Assembly: GCA_025356695.1 (NCBI GenBank)
Contig: JANXSE010000428.1
Coordinates: 1 to 13,576, forward strand
Direction: 5' to 3'
From: Betaproteobacteria bacterium
GTDB lineage: Bacteria; Pseudomonadota; Gammaproteobacteria; Burkholderiales; SG8-41
DNA length: 13,576 nt
Every line of letters starts with the position of its first letter. Within the stretch, counting starts at the first letter, position 1. The position numbers were made by a program, and so were the translations under genes. Shown piece after piece: positions 6,328 to 11,900 of the stretch. The notes beneath the pieces are model-generated. The model searched no databases. It saw only the letters and a list, made by a program, of their open reading frames with translations, and had not been told where the DNA came from.

Positions 6328-7209
6328 GTGGTTACACGCGAGAAGACACCGGGCGCGAACTTGAAAGGCACGCTTTCAAGTTCGGGGCATGAACCTGAAA
6401 CGAATCCAACCTACCTGAATGGGTTGGGGGCGCGCATTCGTGACGTCAGGAATGGCATGACGCAGGAGGAATTCGCCTCCATTCACGGCCTGCACGTGAA
6501 TACGCTTCGGCGCTATGAGAGCGGGGAGCGGTCGCCTGAGCCTGAATTTCTGAACGGGCTGACGGAACGGTTCCCTACACTGAATCCTGTCTGGCTTTTA
6601 ACCGGGCACGGCCCGAAGGTGCGGCCTGAGATATTGGCTGACGCTACGGACGACGAGCGCAATCGCTATTTTTCTGCGGTGTCGCCCGAGGAGAAAGCGT
6701 CGTTCGATCGCATCGTCGACGGCGTATCCCGCCTGGGAACCATGCTGGAAGCGCGGCAAGATGCTAAGGGCTACTCAGCTGACAATTTTGCGTTGATTCC
6801 CCTCTACGACGTGCGCGCCGCCGCCGGGCACGGCGCGCTTGCGGAGGATCGCGACGCCGCCGAGCATTGGGCGTTCTCGCGCGCCTGGTTGTCCAGGGAA
6901 GTGAGGGTGGCGGCAGAGCGCTTGAAGCTCGTCACCGTAGCCGGCGACAGCATGGAGCCCGATCTGCACGACGGCGACGTCGTCATGATCGATGTCGGCG
7001 ACGTTGAATCGCTACGCGAGGGCGTTTACGTGTTTTCCCTCGGCGGGCACGTGTACGTGAAGCGGCTCGTGCTGCATAATGAGCACCTGATTGTCATCAG
7101 CCGCAACCGCGATCTGTTCCCGCCTATGGCGATCAGCACCATGCGTGAGAATTCGACGTTTCACTTGATCGGGCGCGTCGTCGGGCAGCCCACATTCAGG
7201 AGGTTTTGA
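6328..7209 (+). CDS. Prophage repressor, HTH plus S24 (LexA/CI-type) self-cleaving domain, 293 aa
   Basis: The protein should hold the early promoter silent in the lysogen and be inactivated through RecA after DNA damage. Residues about 31-95 are an XRE-type HTH (LGARIRDVRNGMTQEEF, then HVNTLRRYESGERSP). The C-terminal half is a peptidase S24 domain with nucleophile Ser208 in GDSMEPDLHDGDVV and general base Lys245 in HVYVKRL. Their 37-residue spacing matches LexA. The Ala-Gly pair at 166-167 in RAAAGHG is the probable cleavage site. Mu itself has an unrelated-looking, non-S24 repressor, so this phage should be SOS-inducible. I took the GTG at 6328 as start (GTAGGG seven bases upstream); no in-frame ATG precedes the HTH. 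The following gene begins one base after the stop. Confidence 0.9.
   Translation: MVTREKTPGANLKGTLSSSGHEPETNPTYLNGLGARIRDVRNGMTQEEFASIHGLHVNTLRRYESGERSPEPEFLNGLTERFPTLNPVWLLTGHGPKVRPEILADATDDERNRYFSAVSPEEKASFDRIVDGVSRLGTMLEARQDAKGYSADNFALIPLYDVRAAAGHGALAEDRDAAEHWAFSRAWLSREVRVAAERLKLVTVAGDSMEPDLHDGDVVMIDVGDVESLREGVYVFSLGGHVYVKRLVLHNEHLIVISRNRDLFPPMAISTMRENSTFHLIGRVVGQPTFRRF
7198..7203 (+). promoter_or_regulatory. Consensus ribosome binding site for the small secreted protein
   Basis: AGGAGG lies inside the last codons of the repressor gene, seven bases before ATG 7211. This perfect site sets the start of the downstream gene and suggests strong translation in the lysogen. Confidence 0.75.
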
Positions 7210-7210
7210 G

Positions 7211-7591
7211 ATGGGAAATGCAATGGCATTGAGGGTAGCCGTCGCCGCCGCGCTGTGCGTTTCTGCAGGGGCCGCGCTGGCTGACCCGGTGAAACTAGGC
7301 TGCAGCACGCAGCGCGCGTTTATACGCAACGGTGCGCCCTCGGCGGTCATCGCGACCTTCGACGAGCAAAAGGGGACGGCAGCGCTGTTCTCCGGCGATC
7401 TAGGCGGGCTTCTCAAGGGGGAGGACGTCAGCATTCAACCGGAAACGATCATTTTCAACATCAAGACCAAAGCCGGCGAGCCCGGCGATGTCACGATCTC
7501 GCGTTCGACGGGGCTGCTCATGCTCAACGTGAAGCGTTCGCCCGAAATCAAGATGCTCGCCGACTGCGAGCCGCAGCAGAAGCGATTCTGA
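7211..7591 (+). CDS. Small exported protein co-transcribed with the repressor, 126 aa
   Basis: The N-terminus is a good Sec signal peptide: a short start with Arg8, a hydrophobic core AVAAALCVSAGAA, and a cleavage site after ALA at residue 24. The mature part of about 100 residues is mostly β-like (AVIATFDEQKGTAALF, ETIIFNIKTKAG, DVTISRSTGLLMLNV) with two cysteines, Cys31 and Cys119, near its two ends. These could form a disulfide in the periplasm. I do not recognise a family. The gene is one base from the repressor stop, behind a perfect AGGAGG site, and is the last gene before the phage end. It is therefore expected to be expressed while the prophage is dormant, a typical place for a lysogenic-conversion gene. 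A host-surface, stress or exclusion role is conjecture. Confidence 0.75.
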   Translation: MGNAMALRVAVAAALCVSAGAALADPVKLGCSTQRAFIRNGAPSAVIATFDEQKGTAALFSGDLGGLLKGEDVSIQPETIIFNIKTKAGEPGDVTISRSTGLLMLNVKRSPEIKMLADCEPQQKRF

Positions 7592-7603
7592 CCGTGTGGC
7601 CGT

Positions 7604-7616
7604 GGTTGCAAACCAT
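7604..7616 (+). repeat. Putative transposase A binding site L3
   Basis: GGTTGCAAACCAT is identical over 13 bases to the copy at 7799-7811 and in the same orientation. It is the innermost of the three sites. Confidence 0.6.
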
Positions 7617-7636
7617 GTGACGCGCCGCGCCACCTT

Positions 7637-7649
7637 GATGACAAACCAT
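7637..7649 (+). repeat. Putative transposase A binding site L2
   Basis: GATGACAAACCAT shares the CAAACCAT core with the other two sites and continues GCGTCG, close to GTGACG after site L3. It starts 33 bp from L3. Confidence 0.55.
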
Positions 7650-7798
7650 GCGTCGCACCGGCTGACCGCGCTTTGCGCTGTGGCGACGCCGGCGGGCCGG
7701 CCGTAAAGGCGTGCTAACTGCCGGTTTCAATGAGGTTTAAAAGGCTCGTTTCCGTCCGGTCAAGCCCGCCGTCATTCGGTCACTTCCGGTTGCCACTA

Positions 7799-7811
7799 GG
7801 TTGCAAACCAT
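7799..7811 (+). repeat. Putative transposase A binding site L1, end-proximal
   Basis: GGTTGCAAACCAT is an exact copy of the site at 7604-7616. It ends about 10-17 bp from the likely phage terminus and is separated from L2 by about 150 bp, which copies the one-near, two-far layout of the Mu left end. Confidence 0.6.
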
Positions 7812-7854
7812 CTGTCTGCTCACACGCAGTGCGCACCCTACGTGTCCTGTGCGG

Positions 7855-7873
7855 AAAAAACGCAGCTACTGCG
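7855..7873 (-). terminator. Intrinsic terminator of the leftward Bug/TctC gene
   Basis: On the minus strand CGCAG-TAG-CTGCG (7873-7861) forms a five-base-pair GC-rich hairpin with a three-base loop, followed at once by six T residues (7860-7855). The loop is the TAG stop codon of the gene itself. The stem is short, so efficiency is uncertain. Confidence 0.55.
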
Positions 7874-8849
7874 GCGCGCTCTTCACCATGCCGAGATCGG
7901 TGAGGATTTTCGCGAACACCACCGCCTCTTTGTCCATTTCCTTTTTGAACGCCGCCGAATTCAGATAGGCGTCGGTCCAGCCGTATTTCTCCAGCGTTTT
8001 TTTCCACGTTTCGGTTTTGACGAAACGCGCCAGCCGGTCTTCCCAATACTTGAGCGCTTCAGGCGGAATGTCGGGCGGCGCGAAAAGACCACGCCAGTGC
8101 ACCACCGCGACGTCGATGCCGATTGAACGCCAGTGCGGCACGTTCGCCATGTCGCCCGACAGCCGTTCCGGTGACGACACCGCGAGCAGGCGCACCTGAC
8201 CGCTGCGCATCAGCGCGACAATTTCCGATAACGTGGTTGATATGACAGGCACGTGCCCGCCAAGCAGCTGCGTGTTAACCCCGCCTGCGGCATTGAACGC
8301 CACCATGCGCATTTTTTTCGCATCGACGCCGGCGGCAATTGCGGGTGCGACCACGTTGATCTGATCGTTGGAAGGCAGCGACGACAGGCCGAACACCACC
8401 GAGCCCGGATCGGCCTTTAGGCGATCGAGAACGTCGCGCGCCGATTTGAGCGGCGAATCGGCACGCACCGCCCACACCATGTACTCGGCGATCAGGCGGC
8501 CCACCGGGGTGATCGCGTCGTGGCCAATCGCGATGGTGCCGAGCAGCTTGTTCAGATAAACGCGGTTGGTGTCGAGATACAGATAATAGGGATCGCCCCG
8601 GTGCTGGTGCACGTAGGCCTTGGCCGCATTGCCCGCGCCGCCGCCCATGTTGACGATGACCAGCGGCTGCTCGATGGTTTTCGATTCGCGCAGCGCCTGC
8701 TCGAAAGCGCGCGACAACTGGTCAAGGCCGCCGCCGGCGGGCCCGCCGACGATGAGTTCGATGCGTTTGTTCGGATACGCCTGCGCCAATGCCAGCGGCG
8801 CCACCAGCAGCAGAAAAATCGCGCCGGCGTATTTCCATCGCTTTATCAT
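7866..8849 (-). CDS. Bug/TctC-family tripartite tricarboxylate transporter substrate-binding protein, 327 aa
   Basis: A periplasmic binding protein of the Bordetella uptake gene (Bug) type. The start MIKRWKYAGAIFLLLVAP is a signal peptide with cleavage near ALA-QA (residues 22-24). Mature landmarks are YPNKRIELIVGGPAGGGLDQ (the first ligand-binding loop), VNMGGGAGNAAKAYV in place of the usual VENRPGA-G, and SSPERL. The ATG at 8849 has GGAAGG five bases upstream. This copy is clearly more divergent than the three rightward paralogues: the loop has GGGLD for GGGTD and the usual DGHTLL is replaced by DPYYLYLD, so its ligand probably differs. Family members bind carboxylates and mostly work with TctAB, but many are orphans; no TctAB is visible here. 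The gene is host DNA, ending about 40 bp from the prophage. Confidence 0.88.
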   Translation of the reverse strand: MIKRWKYAGAIFLLLVAPLALAQAYPNKRIELIVGGPAGGGLDQLSRAFEQALRESKTIEQPLVIVNMGGGAGNAAKAYVHQHRGDPYYLYLDTNRVYLNKLLGTIAIGHDAITPVGRLIAEYMVWAVRADSPLKSARDVLDRLKADPGSVVFGLSSLPSNDQINVVAPAIAAGVDAKKMRMVAFNAAGGVNTQLLGGHVPVISTTLSEIVALMRSGQVRLLAVSSPERLSGDMANVPHWRSIGIDVAVVHWRGLFAPPDIPPEALKYWEDRLARFVKTETWKKTLEKYGWTDAYLNSAAFKKEMDKEAVVFAKILTDLGMVKSAPQ

Positions 8850-8894
8850 TGCGGCCTTCCGGTTAAAATGCGCCCACAAGTCGAGCCGCATTAT

Positions 8895-8915
8895 CAGCCG
8901 CGCATCCGGCGGCTG
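8895..8915. promoter_or_regulatory. Inverted repeat in the divergent promoter region
   Basis: CAGCCGC (8895-8901) and GCGGCTG (8909-8915) are perfect complements around a seven-base spacer. TCGAG occurs on both sides (8881-8885 and 8916-8920). The repeat lies midway between the two divergent Bug/TctC genes and could bind a regulator of both. The 102-bp region shows no clear -35/-10 pair. Confidence 0.4.
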
Positions 8916-8951
8916 TCGAGCGGTCACAGGCAATCCCGGACAAAGAAAATC

Positions 8952-9935
8952 ATGAAAGCATTCTTCGCATTTCGCAGCGGTGCCGCACTCGCACTGGCTC
9001 TTGCATTGATTGCAGTGGCAAGCGATTGCGCCGCGCAGAACTATCCAAGCGGCCCGCTGCGCCTCGTCTCGCCCTATCCGCCCGGCGGCGGCACCGACAT
9101 CCTCGCGCGCACCATCGGCCAGAAACTCAACGAACGCTTCGGCCAGCCGGCGGTGGTCGAAAACCGTTCGGGTGCGAACGGCACGGTGGGTGCAGCCTTC
9201 GTCGCCAAAAGCCCGCCCGACGGCCACACCCTGCTGATCGTGCCAGCCGGTTACGCCGCTAATCCTTCTCTCTACAAAAATCTGCCCTTCGATCAGGCGC
9301 GCGAACTCGCACCGGTGTCGCACATCGCCTCGGGCCCGCTGGTGCTGGTGGTACATCCCTCGCTGCCGGTGAAAAACGTGAAGGAACTGATCGCGCTGGC
9401 GAAAGCGCAATCGGGTGCCCTCAACATCGGCTCGGCGGGCAACGGTTCGCTGCCGCATCTGAGTGCGGAACTGTTCAATGCAATGGCCGGCATCAAGATC
9501 GTGCACATCCCATTCAAGGGTTCGGGTGCTGCAGTGATCGACGTCTTAAGCGGTCAGGTACCGATTTATTTCATGAACGTGCTGCAATGTCTGCCGCTGA
9601 TCAAGTCCGGCAAACTGCGTGCGCTCGGTGTCAGCAGCCCGCAGCGCTCGCCGATTGCGCCGGAACTGCCATCAATCGCCGAAGCCGGCCTCAAGGGTTT
9701 CGACATGACGAACTGGTACGGCTTGCTGGTGCAGGGTGGCACGCCGCGCGACGTCATCAACAAGTTGCAGCAGGAAGTCACGCGCATACTCAATCTGCCC
9801 GAATTGAAGGAACGCCTCGCCGGCGAAGGCATGACGGTGGTGGCAAGCACGCCCGAACAGTTTGTCGAATTCCTCGCGCGCGAAACCGCCAAGTTCAACC
9901 GCATCATTCAGGCTGCGGACATCAAGGGGAATTAA
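8952..9935 (+). CDS. Bug/TctC-family substrate-binding protein, first of three in tandem, 327 aa
   Basis: A secreted solute-binding protein. The signal peptide is MKAFFAFRSG plus an Ala/Leu core to about residue 28. The cysteine at 26 is not in a lipobox, so a soluble periplasmic protein is expected. It has the full Bug signature: YPSGPLRLVSPYPPGGGTDI (Asp49 in the ligand loop), VVENRSGANGTVGA, SPPDGHTLLIVP, then NIGSAGNGSLPHLSAE for the second carboxylate-contacting loop, and PSIAEAGLKGFD. The open frame runs 144 codons upstream, but that part is antisense to the divergent gene, and the signal peptide marks ATG 8952. The ribosome binding site is weak (GGACAAAGAAAATC). It is first in a tight four-gene transcription unit ending in the selenoprotein gene; the ligand is unknown. 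Confidence 0.9.
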   Translation: MKAFFAFRSGAALALALALIAVASDCAAQNYPSGPLRLVSPYPPGGGTDILARTIGQKLNERFGQPAVVENRSGANGTVGAAFVAKSPPDGHTLLIVPAGYAANPSLYKNLPFDQARELAPVSHIASGPLVLVVHPSLPVKNVKELIALAKAQSGALNIGSAGNGSLPHLSAELFNAMAGIKIVHIPFKGSGAAVIDVLSGQVPIYFMNVLQCLPLIKSGKLRALGVSSPQRSPIAPELPSIAEAGLKGFDMTNWYGLLVQGGTPRDVINKLQQEVTRILNLPELKERLAGEGMTVVASTPEQFVEFLARETAKFNRIIQAADIKGN

Positions 9936-9939
9936 AGCG

Positions 9940-10902
9940 ATGCGATCGACGCGAATATTTTTTGCGGTGTGTACGTTGTGTCTCGCGGCGACCGCGCAGG
10001 CACAAAATTATCCGTCGGGTCCGATGCGCATCATCATTCCGTTTTCGCCCGGCGGCTCGACCGACATTCTCGGCCGCGTACTGGCGCAACGCCTGAACGA
10101 AAAATTCAAAGTCCCGGTGATCGCCGACAACCGGCCCGGCGCCAACGGCACACTGGGCGCGCTGGCCGCGGTCAAAGCGCCCCCCGACGGCCACACGCTG
10201 CTGATCGTGCCGGCGGGTTTTGCCGCCAACCCGATCATGTACAAAAACCTGCCTTACGACCAGACGCGTGATCTGGCGCCGGTGTCGCAACTCGTCGCCG
10301 GCCCGCTGACGCTGACCGTGCATCCCTCGCTGCCGGCAAAGACCGCGCGCGATCTGATCGCGCTGGCAAAATCACGCCCGGGCGAAATCACCTTCGGCTC
10401 GTCGGGCACCGGTTCGCTCAATCAACTCGCCGCGGAATGGTTCGCGCTGTCGGCCGGCATTAAGATGATCCACGTACCCTATCGCGGCGGCGGCGCCGGC
10501 GTCATCGATCTGATGAGCGGACAGATCTCGCTGTATTTCATGAACGCGCTGCAAAGCCTGCCCTATATCAAGAGCGGCCGGCTGCGCGCGCTCGGCGTCA
10601 CCACACCGCAGCGTTCGCCCTTCGCCCCGGACATTCCGGCGATCGCCGAATCGGGCCTGCCCGGTTACGACATGACGACGTGGACGGCGCTGATGGTGAC
10701 CGGCGGCACGCCGCGCGACGTCATCACCAAATTGCATGCTGAAGTTGCGCTCATTCTCAACCAACCCGACACGCGCGAACGTCTCGCCGCCGACGGCATG
10801 GCGGTGGTCGCGAGCACGCCGGCGCAATTCACGGAATTTCTCGCCCGCGAAAACAGTAAATACGCGCGCATTATTCAGACAGCGGGTATCGCCGCGCAAT
10901 GA
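9940..10902 (+). CDS. Bug/TctC-family substrate-binding protein, second of three in tandem, 320 aa
   Basis: Begins four bases after the previous stop, with AAGGGGA upstream, and its signal peptide (MRSTRIFFAVCTLCLAATAQ, cleavage after AQA at 20-22) confirms ATG 9940. Landmarks are YPSGPMRIIIPFSPGGSTDI, ADNRPGANGTLGA, APPDGHTLLIVPAG, FGSSGTGSLNQLAAE and PAIAESGLPGYD. It is plainly a paralogue of its neighbours, but the ligand loop has PGGSTD where the other two have PGGGTD, the 'VEN' before RPGAN is ADN, and LNQL replaces LPHL. These differences fall in ligand-contacting loops and suggest specificity drift after duplication. Its stop overlaps the next start as ATGA. Confidence 0.9.
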   Translation: MRSTRIFFAVCTLCLAATAQAQNYPSGPMRIIIPFSPGGSTDILGRVLAQRLNEKFKVPVIADNRPGANGTLGALAAVKAPPDGHTLLIVPAGFAANPIMYKNLPYDQTRDLAPVSQLVAGPLTLTVHPSLPAKTARDLIALAKSRPGEITFGSSGTGSLNQLAAEWFALSAGIKMIHVPYRGGGAGVIDLMSGQISLYFMNALQSLPYIKSGRLRALGVTTPQRSPFAPDIPAIAESGLPGYDMTTWTALMVTGGTPRDVITKLHAEVALILNQPDTRERLAADGMAVVASTPAQFTEFLARENSKYARIIQTAGIAAQ

Positions 10903-11867
10903 TGCTGCGACGCCTGGCGATCAGCCTGATCGCTTGCATCATGGCGATGGGCAGCGCACAAGCGCAAACTTTTCCGAGCGGCCCGCTGCGCTTGATCGTC
11001 CCCTTCCCGCCCGGTGGCGGCACCGATATTCTCGCGCGGCCGATTGCGCAAAAACTCAACGAACGTTTCAAACAACCGGTGGTGATTGAAAACCGCGGCG
11101 GCGCCAACGGCACGATCGGCACCGCTTACGTTGCAAAGTCCGCACCGGCCGACGGTCATACGCTGCTCATCATACCCTCGGGTTACGCGGTGAATCCAAG
11201 TCTGTATCCCGCTTTACCTTACGACCAGGCGCGCGATCTCGCCGCCGTCACGCAATTGGTATCAGGGCCGCTGACGCTGGTCGTGCATCCATCACTGCCG
11301 GCTAAAACCGTGCGCGAACTGATTGCACTGGCAAAGGCGCGGCCCGGCGAACTCAACTACGGCTCCTCGGGCATCGGCTCGCTGCCGCATCTGGCCGGCG
11401 AATGGTTTGCACTGTCGGCCGGCGTGCGCCTGAGCCACGTGCCATACAAAGGTTCGGGCGCGGCCACCATCGACGTCATGAGCGGCGAGGTCCCCGTCTA
11501 TTTCATGAATGTTTTGCAAAGCCTGCCCTTCATCAAGCAGGGCCGCCTGCGTGCGCTCGGCGTCACCGGCCTCACGCGCGTGGCGATTGCGAAAGACATT
11601 CCGACGGTGGCCGAGGGCGGGCTTAAAGGTTTCGACATGGCAACGTGGTTCGGCGTGCTCGCGCCGGGCGCAACGCCGCGCGACATCGTATTGCGTTTGC
11701 ATCGCGAGATCGCCGCCATCCTGCAACAAAACGAACTGCGCGAACGCCTCGCCGCCGACGGCATGACGGTGGTGGCCAGCACACCTGAGCAATTCACGGC
11801 GTTCCTGCAAAGCGAAACCGCGAAGTACGCGCGTGTCGTGCAGGCCGCGGGAATCAAAGCGCAGTAA
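10899..11867 (+). CDS. Bug/TctC-family substrate-binding protein, third of three in tandem, 322 aa
   Basis: Start ATG 10899 overlaps the stop of the preceding gene (ATGA); a second in-frame ATG follows immediately, and either gives the same signal peptide (MMLRRLAISLIACIMAMGSA, cleavage after AQA near 22). Landmarks are FPSGPLRLIVPFPPGGGTDI, VIENRGGANGTIGTAYVAKS, ADGHTLLIIPSG, YGSSGIGSLPHLAGE and PTVAEGGLKGFD. By eye it is closer to the first tandem copy than to the second in the ligand loops. It directly precedes the selenoprotein gene with a 33-bp gap and no visible terminator, so the binding proteins and the selenoprotein are probably one mRNA. Confidence 0.9.
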   Translation: MMLRRLAISLIACIMAMGSAQAQTFPSGPLRLIVPFPPGGGTDILARPIAQKLNERFKQPVVIENRGGANGTIGTAYVAKSAPADGHTLLIIPSGYAVNPSLYPALPYDQARDLAAVTQLVSGPLTLVVHPSLPAKTVRELIALAKARPGELNYGSSGIGSLPHLAGEWFALSAGVRLSHVPYKGSGAATIDVMSGEVPVYFMNVLQSLPFIKQGRLRALGVTGLTRVAIAKDIPTVAEGGLKGFDMATWFGVLAPGATPRDIVLRLHREIAAILQQNELRERLAADGMTVVASTPEQFTAFLQSETAKYARVVQAAGIKAQ

Positions 11868-11891
11868 AATCGGACCTCACCCAGCAAGCCC

Positions 11892-11896
11892 GGAGA
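11892..11896 (+). promoter_or_regulatory. Ribosome binding site of the selenoprotein gene
   Basis: GGAGA lies four bases before ATG 11901. It supports translation starting well upstream of the in-frame opal codon. Confidence 0.6.
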
Positions 11897-11900
11897 AATC

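Larger units (their letters stand above)
1..7824. mobile_element. Mu-like transposable prophage, left-end portion
   Basis: The gene set and order are those of a Mu/B3-type transposable phage: an S24 repressor reads toward the end, and divergently come ner, a DDE transposase with Mu-type layout, the B ATPase and a string of small early genes. Three directly repeated CAAACCAT motifs lie between the last phage gene and the host. The left end of the phage is at the right of this element because the early operon reads leftward. The exact terminus is not certain; phage ends of this class start TG, and reading leftward TGTG at 7824-7821 or TGCG at 7828-7825 both fit. The rest of the prophage, its right end and the 5-bp target duplication lie beyond position 1. 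Confidence 0.85.
7592..7865. other. Non-coding phage left end and junction with the host
   Basis: No convincing gene lies here. The stretch holds three transposase-binding-like repeats (7604-7616, 7637-7649, 7799-7811), the probable phage terminus at about 7821-7828, a short palindrome GTGCGCAC (7830-7837) on the host side, and the T tract of a host terminator (7855-7860). The gap 7650-7798 shows several CCGGT-type repeats but no site I can name. Confidence 0.65.

Noticed and set aside
8520..8951. Upstream extension of the first rightward Bug/TctC gene frame
   Set aside because: It overlaps the divergent gene antisense and would bury the signal peptide inside the protein.
8850..9506. Upstream extension of the leftward Bug/TctC gene frame
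   Set aside because: It is antisense to the first rightward Bug/TctC gene and lacks family sequence. The signal peptide and GGAAGG site mark ATG 8849 as the start.
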